From: Sediminibacter sp. Hel_I_10
Lineage (GTDB): Bacteria > Bacteroidota > Bacteroidia > Flavobacteriales > Flavobacteriaceae
Reading direction: 5' to 3'
Assembly (NCBI RefSeq): GCF_000688335.1
Contig: NZ_JHZX01000001.1
Span: forward strand, 3,658,001 to 3,722,000
Length of the DNA: 64,000 nt
A program made the translations under genes and the position numbers. This document shows, piece by piece, positions 46,590 to 56,530 of the stretch. The notes beneath the pieces were generated by a model. It did no database searches and was not told the DNA's origin. It saw only the letters and a program-made list of their open reading frames with translations. How positions within the stretch are numbered: position 1 is the first letter of the stretch; the number at the start of each line of letters is the position of its first letter.

Positions 46590-47489
46590 TTAGTCTTGAT
46601 TGTCTGTTAACTTGAGGAACTGTTCTTCTAAGCTTTCCTTACGTTTGACAAGGTGGGAGAGCACAATACCTTTTTCAAACATTAAGGTGTTGAAGGTTGT
46701 GGCATCCATGGGTTCATTGAGAATGACCTTTATTAACTCGTTCTCTACGGTAATGTTTCCAAAATTAACATCGCTTTCTAACACTTTAATGAGTTCTGCA
46801 TGCTGTTGTGATTTCAGCTCAAAGAAACCGTGGCTTGAGATCATTTCATCCACACGACCAGAGTAAAGTTTTTGACCTTTTCTAAGTACAACAACATGAG
46901 AGCATACCTTTTCTACTTCATCCAATAAATGCGATGCCAATAAAATGGTAGTGCCATTACTGGCAATGTCTTTTATAATTTGTCGTATTTGATGAATCCC
47001 TTGAGGATCAAGTCCGTTAGTAGGTTCATCTAAAATTAAGATTTCAGGGTCGTTCAATAGGGCAGAGGCAATGGCTAATCGCTGTTTCATCCCTAAAGAG
47101 TAGGTTTTAAACTTATGGTCTTTACGATCTAACAGGCCTACGACTTGAAGTTTTTCAGCAATCTTAATTTCGTTAACCCCTTTAATTTTACAGACCAGTT
47201 TTAGGTTCTGCTGGGCAGTCATGTAGGGGTAAAAATTAGGCCTTTCGATAATGGCACCCACCTTTTTAAGCGCATCATGGGTTGAGGTGTTGCCGTCAAA
47301 CCAATGAAAAGTCCCTTCGGTTTTATTAACGACGTTTAAGACAATACCGAGAGTAGTAGACTTACCGCTGCCGTTAGGGCCAAGGATGCCGTAAACATTG
47401 CCTTTATTGATGGTAAAGGAGAGGTCTTTAACGGCAGTAAGGTAACCAAATTTCTTTGTGAGGTTGTTGATGGTTAGTATAGATTCCAA
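46590..47489 (-). CDS. ABC transporter ATP-binding protein
   Basis: A 299-residue ATPase with Walker A GPNGSGKSTT (about 37-46), signature YSLGMKQRLAIA, Walker B EILILDEPTNGLDP and H-loop LLASHLLDEVEKVC. The C-terminal 85 residues are the accessory segment usual in ABC-2 export ATPases. It is the partner of the permease that follows. All catalytic motifs look intact. Confidence 0.93.
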   Translation of the reverse strand: MESILTINNLTKKFGYLTAVKDLSFTINKGNVYGILGPNGSGKSTTLGIVLNVVNKTEGTFHWFDGNTSTHDALKKVGAIIERPNFYPYMTAQQNLKLVCKIKGVNEIKIAEKLQVVGLLDRKDHKFKTYSLGMKQRLAIASALLNDPEILILDEPTNGLDPQGIHQIRQIIKDIASNGTTILLASHLLDEVEKVCSHVVVLRKGQKLYSGRVDEMISSHGFFELKSQQHAELIKVLESDVNFGNITVENELIKVILNEPMDATTFNTLMFEKGIVLSHLVKRKESLEEQFLKLTDNQD

Positions 47490-47704
47490 AATGTGATTGT
47501 TTTTTCTGCTGAAAGCAATCAGCAGGATGGTTCGTTTAAGTACGACGAGTAGAATTGTAAATTGTTACAACATTTAAAATTTCAGAAGAAGAATCTTAAG
47601 AACATTGATCATTAGTGATGTTTAAAACATGTCACGATAGATTAGAAAATATGGAGGGAACGGTAAATATAATAGCAATAAAACTATTGCTCGCATTTTG
47701 TTAT

Positions 47705-48277
47705 TTAGCCAAACATCATCAAAAGTACCAAAAGCACAATAATGGAATTTACCGTAAGTCTGACCCATTTTAATTGTGTCATGATCAAGCTTAGTAATGC
47801 CATAACCCCTAAGAAAAGAGCAATAATAATTAATTGTGCCAACTCAATCCCGATGTTAAAGCCAAGTAGCGGTAATACGATAGACTCATCATCAAACAGC
47901 ATCATTTTGATGTAATTGGAGAATCCTAGACCGTGAATAAGACCAAAGGCTAAGAGAATACCATAAGTGATCCCTAAGGATTGGTTGCTGCTTTTATCTT
48001 TAAAAATAAGCCAATAATTATTGAGACAGCTTATCAAAATGGTGATGGGAATCAGCGTTTCTACCAGATCAGAATTAATGGATACCAACTCTAAACCCGA
48101 AAGAAATAAGGTGAGGCAATGCCCAAGAGTAAAGGCTGTAACGAGCCCGAGCAGTTTACGCCAGTCTTTAAAGGTGTAGAGTAAACAAAAGGAAATGATA
48201 AAATAGAGGTGATCTAGAGCAGATAGATCGAGAATGTGATTGACACCTTCGTTTAAATAGAATAAAATATCACTCAT
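47705..48277 (-). CDS. HupE/UreJ-like membrane protein
   Basis: A 190-residue protein with about six membrane helices. The His/Asp signature of the HupE/UreJ_2 family is visible as GVNHILDLSALDHLYFI (N-terminus), FTLGHCLTLFLS and GLIHGLGFSNYI, probable metal-binding positions in the membrane. Relatives are linked to nickel or other metal import, but the Bacteroidetes branch has no assigned substrate. Its start overlaps the end of the upstream gene at 48270 by eight bases, so both are co-expressed. Confidence 0.8.
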   Translation of the reverse strand: MSDILFYLNEGVNHILDLSALDHLYFIISFCLLYTFKDWRKLLGLVTAFTLGHCLTLFLSGLELVSINSDLVETLIPITILISCLNNYWLIFKDKSSNQSLGITYGILLAFGLIHGLGFSNYIKMMLFDDESIVLPLLGFNIGIELAQLIIIALFLGVMALLSLIMTQLKWVRLTVNSIIVLLVLLMMFG

Positions 48278-48752
48278 TGTATATTATTTGCTTTTTGCTA
48301 AGTGTATGGCGTTTGTTGTTCGTTTTAAAATGTACCGAGTTTGTTTGGGACGAGAATACTTCTTGAAATATTGTATTTTTAAGAGAAAAAGACGTTAAAC
48401 TATCAATCATATTATGGCTTTTGGTCTCTACGGTAAGAATTGAATTTTTTTCTGAATAAAAGACATTCTCGATGTCAAAAGTAATGCTTTTATCATTTTG
48501 ATAAATGACTAAATGCTCTTTAAGGTAATTTTGAAGTACCAAAGTGCCATTTGAGTGTAAAGTTGAAAAATCTGCTTGTTTTAATCGGTATTTTTTTTCT
48601 ATTTGAGCGCAGAGATCGTCTGCGAAAAAGTTGGTTTTTAAATAGACATAATTATCAGCAATACTCATTTTGCTAAAGGTCATCTTTAAAGGGTGGTACC
48701 CTTTAAAAGAAAAAAAGAAAACAACTACAAAAATCAATACGACGTTCTTCAT
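48270..48752 (-). CDS. Small secreted or membrane-anchored protein (DUF6702-like)
   Basis: A 160-residue protein with an N-terminal hydrophobic segment (NVVLIFVVVFFFSFKGYHPL). The 'FHPxKMTxSxMxxxxxxxxL' type start (here GYHPLKMTFSKMSIADNYVY) is the mark of a family often located next to HupE/UreJ-like genes. The remainder is beta-rich and unknown. The overlap with the HupE-like gene supports a joint role, perhaps in metal handling at the periplasmic side, which is inference. Confidence 0.7.
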   Translation of the reverse strand: MKNVVLIFVVVFFFSFKGYHPLKMTFSKMSIADNYVYLKTNFFADDLCAQIEKKYRLKQADFSTLHSNGTLVLQNYLKEHLVIYQNDKSITFDIENVFYSEKNSILTVETKSHNMIDSLTSFSLKNTIFQEVFSSQTNSVHFKTNNKRHTLSKKQIIYNE

Positions 48753-48825
48753 AACTATTACATTAGAAAATGTCTCTATAGTGGACCCATAGAGACATTT
48801 TTTAAATTTGAGTGATTGTGTTTTC

Positions 48826-51800
48826 TTATTTTAGAGCTAACTTCAATGTTTTTGAAGTTCCGTTAAAGGAGACTTTAACAAAATAAACGCCGTTTGAAAA
48901 AGACCTTAAATTCAAGGTTGCGTTATCATTGTTGATTTGAAATTTCACATCAAGATCTTTACCATTTTGATCAAAGACCTGAACGTTTTCAATAGTTTGA
49001 CCTTTCAGTTGTACATATGCAATCCCTGTTGTGGGGTTTGGATATATTTTGAGATCACCATCTTTTAAAATAACGTCATCTGCACTCAATGTTGGTACGA
49101 CTTCAAAATAAAATCGTTCAGATATTTCGTTATAGCCATCATTTTCAAAAAAGGCCAAGAAGTAGTCTCCTGGTTGGTTGATGGCATCTAAGGTTCTGAC
49201 TCCTGAACTTAAGTTATCAGGATCTACATATTCCCAACTTGTAGACGTTGGCCCGCCAGGTGTTTGCCCTACAAGATAGGTTCCTAACCAATCGGTAGTG
49301 TTACCAGGACCATTGGCATAGTTTACCAAGAAATTTGTTCCTGTTTCAATCACATCTGAGTCCATGCTCACAGTAGGACCTACGTTAATTGTAAAGCTTG
49401 TTCTATTGGAAATTTCATCCCCGGTTGTAGGGTCAATAATGACCGCAAAGTAATTTCCAGTGGTTTGTGGCAAGATATTTTCTTCACCTTCAGCTCCTGT
49501 TAAGCCATCTAAGGTTATGGTTCCGTCAGTTTGTAAATTAAGATTTAAGAATGTGCTCAAAGGATCAACTGTTGGATTGCTGCCTTCGGAAAACACAGCA
49601 ATAAAATCTTCATTATCTCCAGTGCTATTTGCAAATGTGAAAGCAATAGGTTGATTGATATAAAAATTGTTAACGCTAGTGGTTAAAGTTGCCACTTGAT
49701 TTCCAACTTGAAAGTTAACGCGCTCACCTACTTCCTGAAATGTGTCTTCTGTATGATAAGTGGCATAGTAAAGACCATCACTGAACATCCCGAAATTATA
49801 AATCTCTGGAGTTGCAAGTACATCTATACGTTGTATCAAATGAGATTGATTTGGCTCATCGTCTTGAAGGTAAATACCTATCCAATCGGAAACATTTGCT
49901 AAACCTCCAGCTTCTAAATTAACAATGACATCTTCATCAGATTCAAAAATGGTTTCAGTAGTACTCAATATGGGGGTTTGCCTTACTGTAAAAGCGATTC
50001 TTTCGGATAGTTCTGTGTAACCATCGTTCTCAAAAAAACCAGCAAAATGTTCCCCTTCAGAAGATAAGGTAAATGATCGTGATCCATTGATTTCTCCATC
50101 AATATATTCATATGATTGTGATGTCACATTTGTAGGTGTTTGGCCTTCCAAATATAATCCAATCCAATCTGTATTGTTACCAGGCGCGTTCACGAAGTTT
50201 ACAGTAAACGGTTCATTTTGATTAACAATCACTTCATCCATGTAGATTGCAGGATCATCGGTTATTGTTATGGCTATGGCATTTGATACTTGTGTATAGC
50301 TGTCGTTTGTGTACATTGCTAAATAATAGCTTCCAACAACGGGCAGTTGATTAGGTCCTCCTTGTAAGAAATCTGTGCCAGTTATGGTAGTTGTTCCGTT
50401 GGCAAGTCCTCCAAAATATTTATAGCTCCAAAGGTTGTCTGTACCTGCGGTTTGGCCATCATCAATAATGGTTCCTATATAATCTTTTTCAATAGCAGGA
50501 CCATCCACAAAATCTATAGTGATTGGCTCTCCTTGAGAAAAGGTTGTTTTTTCAGTTGAAATAACAGCGATTTCTGTTCCAACTTGGAAATTGATTGATT
50601 CTCCAGCTGTGAGATAGGTATCTTGTATATGGTATATAGCGTAATAGTAAGCACTGGGTAGATTGCTGAATGTGAGTTGACTTAAGTTTGTGTCAACATC
50701 CAATCTCATAATTTCATTATTCTCACCAATTGGGATCCCTGCTTTATAGATTCCAATCCAGTCAGATTCGTTATTAGGATGATCTGTAAAACTAATGATG
50801 ACATCGTCACCTTGATCATAAATGATTTCGTTAGAAGATAATATTGGCTCAGCACCTACCCAAAAGTAAACCCTATCTGCAATTTCTTGATAGCCATCAT
50901 TAATAAAGAATCCGGCATAAAATATTCCGCTAGTATCTAAATTGAAGGTTTTTATTCCGTTGGCGGCACCACTTGTATATTGATAAGCGGCAGATCCACT
51001 TTCACCAGGAACGATTTCATTTTGATAAATGCCTATCCAATCCAAATTACCGCCAGGCCCGTTTAAGAAAGTGACTTCAATAGGTTCGTTTAAATTATAA
51101 GATGCCTGATTTATTGAAAGACCAGGTTCACCATCTAAGCTTCCTACGACTTCAAAGGAAATTGGCTCAGACCAGGCACTCCATCCTAAATTTTCATCGC
51201 GATGTCTAACCCGTGCATGATAAATACCATTATTTAAAAAATTTTCAGGGATGTTATAATTTAAGATTTCCATGCCTTCACCTATATTCATAGTTTCATC
51301 TGTTTGGCTACCTTCAGGGCCAAAAAAATTATCAACGTGTCTAAAGGTATCAAGCTCTAGGATAGAGAAGTTTTCTGTTGAGGAGATTTGAAACTGGGTT
51401 GAGTTTAGAGCTTCTGTTGTTGAGCTGTCGTAAGAAGAACTGTTGAGCGTAATAGGAAGATTTACGGGCTCTATAAATTCATTAATGATATTGGGTTGGT
51501 TGGGTACATTAATGTTCCTTTTGTAGTGCATTTCATCTAGAAGCACATTGTTTTTGGTAGTATTTAAGCTGCCAATGGTATAAGATTGTACATTAATTTC
51601 GTCAGTATCGTTGTTGATCTCAATTAATTGATATGCAAAATTTGACCAACTACCTTGAGTCTCTTCACGATCGTCTTCATTATTGCTGTCTCCCCAATAT
51701 TGAGGCCATGCGGTACCTCCAGAAATCATATGATAAGCATTATGGTCTTCAAATTGACCACGAGCATAAAGATGATGGTGGCCCCCAATATGAAGGACAA

Positions 51801-52773
51801 ATTTATCCGTAGTTTTCAATTTTGGTAAAATATCATTACCAAACCAAGACGAATAGTCATTAGAATATTGCTCAGCTTGATATGGTCGATGTCCAATAGA
51901 AATAATCCATTCTACATTTGAATCGGCAATGGCATAATCAATCACGCTTTCAGCCCAAGCTTTTTGAGTGGTTGTTGTCGCCTCCGTATCTAGTACTAAA
52001 AACAGAACATTAGCTAATTGATAAGCGTAATATCGTTCTGTGCCAGAATTGATGCCACCATAGGTCCATTCATCATCAAGTATAAAATGGTCAAAATAAG
52101 ATTGGATTCCTCCATTTTGATAAGAGGAGCCGTAAGTCTCGTGATTTCCAACAGCGGTAATGATAGGCAAGTTAGGAGTTAAGTAACTTGATTTTTGAAA
52201 ATGTATTTTTTCGTAATGCTCTAATTTTCCTAAGTCTACTTGATCACCATCATTTAAAATGAGATTAAAATTATCAGCAATTGGAGTGCCATAAAGCTCT
52301 TCTGCCTTAGATTTTGCAGCCTGTACAAGCTCATTGAACTTCATGTAAGGTGCTCCTTGATAATTTATGATTTGATGATCTCCCAGAGCAATAAACCTTA
52401 ATGTTCCAGAATTATCGCCAAGCGAAGGAGGTGTTTTGAAATATTCAATCTCAGATTCATCTGTATCACCACTATACACTTTGTAATAGTAGCCTGTATT
52501 TTCGAATAAATCTGTTAATTTTACCGTGTGATAATGGTAAGGCGTACTGTAGTCTGAATCTTTAGGCTCTAAATTTTCCGTGACTCCGTAAATAATGGTG
52601 CTTAAATCATTTTGAGTTAACCCATACTCAACTCTAGGGTTGGTTCCATTATCGGTTTTCCAATTGATATGGATGGAGTTTGGTTTTGCAGCTTGTAAAT
52701 ATGGTTTAATTGTTTGTGAAACCCCGAGGTATGCTATGCAACACAATAGGAGGGAAAGCGTAGTTTTTTTCAT
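48826..52773 (-). CDS. Giant T9SS metallophosphoesterase with repeated C-terminal modules
   Basis: A 1315-residue secreted enzyme. After the signal peptide an Fn3/purple-acid-phosphatase N domain (about 20-120) leads into a calcineurin-like phosphoesterase (about 125-400) with FIALGDHQI, NDGDQVD, GNHET, SIGHRPY and GGHHHLYARG: the full set of metal ligands. Seven modules of about 90 residues follow, each with a DWIGIY-type SKICH-like motif. They fall in a higher-order order A-B-C-A-B-C-A: A modules share FFENDGY-like ends, B modules IQRIDV and YYAxYHxxDTF, C modules DFIA or DYIG. A type A sorting domain closes the chain (IYPNPTTGIAYVQL, FSNGVYFVKV). It would hydrolyse phosphoesters at the cell surface and is independent of neighbours. 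Confidence 0.88.
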   Translation of the reverse strand: MKKTTLSLLLCCIAYLGVSQTIKPYLQAAKPNSIHINWKTDNGTNPRVEYGLTQNDLSTIIYGVTENLEPKDSDYSTPYHYHTVKLTDLFENTGYYYKVYSGDTDESEIEYFKTPPSLGDNSGTLRFIALGDHQIINYQGAPYMKFNELVQAAKSKAEELYGTPIADNFNLILNDGDQVDLGKLEHYEKIHFQKSSYLTPNLPIITAVGNHETYGSSYQNGGIQSYFDHFILDDEWTYGGINSGTERYYAYQLANVLFLVLDTEATTTTQKAWAESVIDYAIADSNVEWIISIGHRPYQAEQYSNDYSSWFGNDILPKLKTTDKFVLHIGGHHHLYARGQFEDHNAYHMISGGTAWPQYWGDSNNEDDREETQGSWSNFAYQLIEINNDTDEINVQSYTIGSLNTTKNNVLLDEMHYKRNINVPNQPNIINEFIEPVNLPITLNSSSYDSSTTEALNSTQFQISSTENFSILELDTFRHVDNFFGPEGSQTDETMNIGEGMEILNYNIPENFLNNGIYHARVRHRDENLGWSAWSEPISFEVVGSLDGEPGLSINQASYNLNEPIEVTFLNGPGGNLDWIGIYQNEIVPGESGSAAYQYTSGAANGIKTFNLDTSGIFYAGFFINDGYQEIADRVYFWVGAEPILSSNEIIYDQGDDVIISFTDHPNNESDWIGIYKAGIPIGENNEIMRLDVDTNLSQLTFSNLPSAYYYAIYHIQDTYLTAGESINFQVGTEIAVISTEKTTFSQGEPITIDFVDGPAIEKDYIGTIIDDGQTAGTDNLWSYKYFGGLANGTTTITGTDFLQGGPNQLPVVGSYYLAMYTNDSYTQVSNAIAITITDDPAIYMDEVIVNQNEPFTVNFVNAPGNNTDWIGLYLEGQTPTNVTSQSYEYIDGEINGSRSFTLSSEGEHFAGFFENDGYTELSERIAFTVRQTPILSTTETIFESDEDVIVNLEAGGLANVSDWIGIYLQDDEPNQSHLIQRIDVLATPEIYNFGMFSDGLYYATYHTEDTFQEVGERVNFQVGNQVATLTTSVNNFYINQPIAFTFANSTGDNEDFIAVFSEGSNPTVDPLSTFLNLNLQTDGTITLDGLTGAEGEENILPQTTGNYFAVIIDPTTGDEISNRTSFTINVGPTVSMDSDVIETGTNFLVNYANGPGNTTDWLGTYLVGQTPGGPTSTSWEYVDPDNLSSGVRTLDAINQPGDYFLAFFENDGYNEISERFYFEVVPTLSADDVILKDGDLKIYPNPTTGIAYVQLKGQTIENVQVFDQNGKDLDVKFQINNDNATLNLRSFSNGVYFVKVSFNGTSKTLKLALK

Positions 52774-52795
52774 TAGAATTTGTTTTGGATTGTCG

Positions 52796-52803
52796 CAAAA
52801 CTA
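52796..52803 (-). promoter_or_regulatory. -7 promoter element of the phosphoesterase gene
   Basis: TAGTTTTG (followed by C) on the minus strand matches TAnnTTTG exactly and lies 22 bases before the ATG, leaving a leader of about 15 bases. No good TTTG 19-21 bases upstream. Confidence 0.4.
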
Positions 52804-52877
52804 ATTCTGAAAAAACGATAGTATATTATGGGATTGTTACTAAAACATTAAGCTGTATAATGGTTAAAGCACTTGCT

Positions 52878-53396
52878 CTAATTCCAATTCTCATCAAAAT
52901 CTAAACTTTCGTAATCGTCAAGATCGAGATCGTCATCAAACTCATTGAAATCATCATCAAAATTTTCTGCTTCAAATGCTTTTTCTGGGGCAGTGTCTGG
53001 AATTTGACCATGTACAAACATCAAGCTTGGGTAATCTGTACCTTCAGCTTCTTCAACGATTTCAGCCAATTCTACCAAAAAGGTCCACATGCTTAAAAAA
53101 TCATAAATATAAATGAGTTTGGTTTGTGTTTTATCTACCACCTCATTCAGTTTGGTTTCGCTCATGGTACGAATGGTATCATGACCTTCACTCACGTCAA
53201 ACATTGAAATTTCTTCGCCTTGATCCCATTGCTCATTACTCACGTAGAAGGAGGCCATCTCGAGACCGTCAAATCCAAAAGATTGTGTAATGCTATTATG
53301 TAGGTCTTCTAGAGAGTCGGTTTCCCTGATTTCGATATCGCGGAAAACGTCTTCTTCTTTTTCTGTGTCTAGTAAGATTCTGAATCTGTAAATCAT
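52878..53396 (-). CDS. IS1096/pRiA4b ORF-3-like protein
   Basis: A 172-residue acidic protein. I start it at the ATG at 53396 (MIYRFRILLDTEKEED) because the longer frame begins with TTG inside a TATCTTTGC element that looks like a promoter. The segment YRFRILLD...VFRDIEI and HNSITQSFGFDGLEMASFYV is typical of the plasmid pRiA4b ORF-3/IS1096 TnpR-like fold, but here there is no transposase. The C-terminus is a long acidic tail (FDDDFNEFDDDLDLDDYE). Function unknown. It lies between the phosphoesterase and heme A synthase genes, on the same strand as both. Confidence 0.7.
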   Translation of the reverse strand: MIYRFRILLDTEKEEDVFRDIEIRETDSLEDLHNSITQSFGFDGLEMASFYVSNEQWDQGEEISMFDVSEGHDTIRTMSETKLNEVVDKTQTKLIYIYDFLSMWTFLVELAEIVEEAEGTDYPSLMFVHGQIPDTAPEKAFEAENFDDDFNEFDDDLDLDDYESLDFDENWN

Positions 53397-53414
53397 CCTG
53401 AAAAAATTTGTGTG

Positions 53415-53422
53415 CAAAGATA
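53415..53422 (-). promoter_or_regulatory. -7 promoter element (TATCTTTG)
   Basis: TATCTTTGC on the minus strand, a perfect match to the TAnnTTTG -7 consensus, lies about 19 bases before ATG 53396 and 4 bases after heme A synthase stops at 53427. It supports the ATG start and a separate transcript. Confidence 0.45.
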
Positions 53423-53426
53423 CTAT

Positions 53427-54476
53427 TTAACTCTCAACTATAGAAGTCCTTTGCGAGCGATTAATGTGCCTACTCTCTAAAATGATATAAAACTGAACAC
53501 CAAACATTATCGTGGCAATCACTAGGTGTGCTGGCTGAGATAAAAACGGAAAATCAAAATAATACATCAAAATGCCTGTTGCTATTTCTGCAAGAATGCA
53601 TAGCATCAAGATGTTTATTTTTTTATAATTTAAATTCAATTTTCGATTGCGGTACCAAAGCCAGCCGTTAAGTAATAGTACCAAAACAGACATGCTGCGG
53701 TGTATGTAAAATTTAATGGTTGGCGTATCAAGCCATTGGGATTTGACATAACCAATGCTTTTCACTTGTTCATCAACATATTGTCTCACCTGTGTGCCCA
53801 ATACAATTTGAGCGAGAGAGAGAATTAGGGCCAGTACCAATAATTTTTTGAATCGTACATCGTACAACTGCATTTTGTAAGTGGATTTTGCAGCACAAAT
53901 TAAATACAGAATAAAAGCTACAATCACCATGGCCATGACCATGTGAATGGTAATTTTATAAGGGGCAAGATTAGAGTCTACAACGGTTTTGCCTAGCCAA
54001 GCTTGAAAGGCCATCCCAAAAACGGTGGCTATGGAAAGGATAGTGAGCCATTTGTTTTTACGCCACAACCAAAACGAAAGTATGGTAAAGAGTAAAATAG
54101 GAATCCCGGAGAGTACACCAATGAGTCGGTTAATATATTCTACCCAAGTGTGGGTGGGATTAAATTGGGCGTAATCATGTTTGTTGTACGTTTCCCAATT
54201 GGATAGGTCTAGCGCTACGCCTGACTTAAAATCTTTAGACGCCACCAATAAGGCCTCGTTTTTGATAATCACGACTCCTTCCTTATACTCATGGTTTGCC
54301 TTAAATTCTAGTTGTTCAATCTCGGTAGGAGGAATGTAATACCCAAAACATTTAGGCCAATCTGGACAGCCCATACCAGAGCCCGTCATTCTTACAACGG
54401 CACCAGCGATGATGACCAAGTAGACCAATACCAACGCTACCTTAGCCGACTTTCTGAATGTTTTTTGAATGTTCAT
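53427..54476 (-). CDS. ctaA: Heme A synthase (COX15/CtaA)
   Basis: A 349-residue integral membrane enzyme with eight hydrophobic segments. The N-terminal signature VVRMTGSGMGCPDWPKCFG is the characteristic of COX15/CtaA, and His residues in WVEYINRLIG (near HTWVEY), TIHMV and FYIHRSM are heme ligands. The enzyme oxidises the C8 methyl of heme O to the formyl of heme A for aa3-type oxidases. Its start overlaps the stop of the CCA-adding enzyme by four bases (ATGA), so they are translationally coupled. Symbol by family. Confidence 0.9.
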   Translation of the reverse strand: MNIQKTFRKSAKVALVLVYLVIIAGAVVRMTGSGMGCPDWPKCFGYYIPPTEIEQLEFKANHEYKEGVVIIKNEALLVASKDFKSGVALDLSNWETYNKHDYAQFNPTHTWVEYINRLIGVLSGIPILLFTILSFWLWRKNKWLTILSIATVFGMAFQAWLGKTVVDSNLAPYKITIHMVMAMVIVAFILYLICAAKSTYKMQLYDVRFKKLLVLALILSLAQIVLGTQVRQYVDEQVKSIGYVKSQWLDTPTIKFYIHRSMSVLVLLLNGWLWYRNRKLNLNYKKINILMLCILAEIATGILMYYFDFPFLSQPAHLVIATIMFGVQFYIILESRHINRSQRTSIVES

Positions 54477-55891
54477 ACATTTACTTTTAAACCTAATTTT
54501 TCACCTTCCTTCAGCATCAATTCATAAGCAGCTTCACGCTCGTTAGGAATGTCTCCTTCTAAAATAGCCTCCTTGATTTTTTCTTTTATGGTGCCGATTG
54601 CTCTAGAGGGTTTCAAATTAAAGGCTTCCATAATTTCCTCTCCTGAAATGGGCGGTTGAAAATTTCTAACATGGTCCCGTGCTTCGACCTCGTCCATCTT
54701 TTCACGAACAATCTTAAAGTTGTTATGGTATTTTTTAAAACGTCTTGGATTTTTGGTGGTAATATCAGCTTCACACAAGGTCATCAAATCTTCTATGTAA
54801 TCACCAGCATCAAAAACAAGGCGTCTCACGGCGGAGTCCGTCACCATATCTTGAGATAAGACGATAGGACGGGAGCTCATAAGTACCATTTTTTGAACGA
54901 ACTTCATCTTGTCATTTAATGGCATTTTGAGACGTTTAAACAAGTGGTATACCATTTTAGCACCAACAAATTCATGTCCGTGAAACGTCCAACCTACTTT
55001 TTTACTAAACTTTTTTGTTGGTGCCTTGCCGATATCATGTAAGAGCGCTGACCAACGGAGCCAAACGTCGTTGGTGTTTTTTGCAATATTATCTACAACC
55101 TCAAGCGTATGGTAAAAGTTGTCTTTATGGGTTTGGCCTTCTTTTTCATCAATACCTTTAAGGGCGGTCAGTTCTGGAAGGATATAGTGTAATAGTCCGG
55201 TTTTTTCAAGCAAAAGAAATCCTATAGACGGTACTTCGCTCTCTAGAATTTTATGAAGTTCAACCACAATGCGTTCATTGGTGATGATCTTTATCCTGGA
55301 TTTGTTTTTGGTGATTGCAGATAAGGAGGTGTCTTCAATTTTAAAATTGAGCTGTGTTGCAAAACGAATGGCACGTAACATGCGTAACGGATCATCAATA
55401 TAGGTGATATCTGGATCGAGTGGTGTGCGTATGATTTTGTCTTCTAAATCCTTAATCCCGTCAAAAGGGTCAAGAAGATTTCCGAAGTCATTTTCAGAAA
55501 GGCTAAACGCCATAGCATTGATGGAGAAGTCCCGACGATTTTGATCATCTTGAAGGGTGCCATTTTCTACTATTGGGTTTCGACTATCTTTTAAATACGA
55601 TTCTTTTCTAGCTCCTACAAACTCAATATCCATATCCTCATAGCGCAACATGGCTGTGCCGTACGTTTTGAAGATTTGAACTTTGGGCTTGTTCGGGAGG
55701 TTTTTTGCGACTTGCTTTGCTAAGTCAATCCCGCTACCAATAGCAACAATATCAATATCCTTATGTTCGCCTCTATTTAAGATATGATCACGAACAAAAC
55801 CACCAATCACATAGCTATCAACACCTAACTCTTGGGCAGCGTTCGAAATTATCTTGAAAATAGGGTTGCTTAGCGCTTGTTTATAATTCAT
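54473..55891 (-). CDS. CCA tRNA nucleotidyltransferase with HD domain
   Basis: A 472-residue class II nucleotidyltransferase. The catalytic motif GGFVRDHILNR...DIDIVAIG (about 32-52) supplies the Gly-Gly and the paired Asp, followed by NRRDFSINAMAF and the flexible loop DPLRMLRAIRFATQL. The C-terminal half has an HD hydrolase domain with LLHDIGKAPTKK. The enzyme adds or repairs the 3'-CCA end of tRNA, and the HD domain likely gives phosphohydrolase activity. Start ATG 55891 is in good context. Essential housekeeping gene. Confidence 0.92.
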   Translation of the reverse strand: MNYKQALSNPIFKIISNAAQELGVDSYVIGGFVRDHILNRGEHKDIDIVAIGSGIDLAKQVAKNLPNKPKVQIFKTYGTAMLRYEDMDIEFVGARKESYLKDSRNPIVENGTLQDDQNRRDFSINAMAFSLSENDFGNLLDPFDGIKDLEDKIIRTPLDPDITYIDDPLRMLRAIRFATQLNFKIEDTSLSAITKNKSRIKIITNERIVVELHKILESEVPSIGFLLLEKTGLLHYILPELTALKGIDEKEGQTHKDNFYHTLEVVDNIAKNTNDVWLRWSALLHDIGKAPTKKFSKKVGWTFHGHEFVGAKMVYHLFKRLKMPLNDKMKFVQKMVLMSSRPIVLSQDMVTDSAVRRLVFDAGDYIEDLMTLCEADITTKNPRRFKKYHNNFKIVREKMDEVEARDHVRNFQPPISGEEIMEAFNLKPSRAIGTIKEKIKEAILEGDIPNEREAAYELMLKEGEKLGLKVNV

Positions 55892-55969
55892 AACGATCTT
55901 CTAAATTCTGATCATCAACACCATGATTTCTAAAGATAGTATCAACATTTAGAGGTTAATATTTTGATG

Positions 55970-56530
55970 TTAAGCCCTTATTGTACTGACGGTACCGTCT
56001 TTTTCTAGCCTAATAATTGTTGATGGTGCTGATGCTGTTTTTTCGTTTTGCAAATTTACGACATAGTCCACACCTTTTAAAATCTCTTCACTTATTTCAT
56101 CAAATATTGTTGGAGTGGGTTGTCCGCTAATATTGGCCGAAGTTGAGACTATGGGCTGGCCTAATTTTGCTATTAAGTGTTCGCAAAATGCGTGTTTTAC
56201 CAATCTAATCGCTAAGGTGTTTTCTGCGGAAATCACATTTTTTGCAACCCCGATCGGATTATCATAAATCACGGTTGTTGGTCTTGTGGCACCTTCAATC
56301 ACATTGTAAATGGCAGAGGGCATATCCTTAACATGGTTTTCTAGCATGGTTGGTGTGTTCACTAAGCAGACCAGTGCTTTGGAATCGTCCCGTTGTTTAA
56401 GCTCATAGACTTTTTTGACGGCTGCTTCATTTGTGGCATCACAACCAACTCCCCAAACGGTGTCTGTTGGGTAGAGTATGAGTCCGCCGTTTTTTAAAAC
56501 CTTAAGCGCTTCATTGATTTGAGAATTCAT
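55970..56530 (-). CDS. L-threonylcarbamoyladenylate synthase (TsaC/Sua5/YrdC)
   Basis: A 186-residue YrdC-fold enzyme. Marks are GGLILYPTDTVWGVGCDA (about 15-32), KQRDDSKALVCLV and the PIVSTSANISGQPTP loop. It makes threonylcarbamoyl-AMP from threonine, bicarbonate and ATP for t6A37 of tRNAs. Short form without a Sua5 C-terminal domain. It overlaps the downstream end of the sugar nucleotidyltransferase gene by four bases. Confidence 0.92.
   Translation of the reverse strand: MNSQINEALKVLKNGGLILYPTDTVWGVGCDATNEAAVKKVYELKQRDDSKALVCLVNTPTMLENHVKDMPSAIYNVIEGATRPTTVIYDNPIGVAKNVISAENTLAIRLVKHAFCEHLIAKLGQPIVSTSANISGQPTPTIFDEISEEILKGVDYVVNLQNEKTASAPSTIIRLEKDGTVSTIRA

Noticed and set aside
52878-53396. 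Active IS1096-type insertion sequence
   Set aside because: Only the accessory ORF-3-like protein is present; no transposase or terminal inverted repeats.
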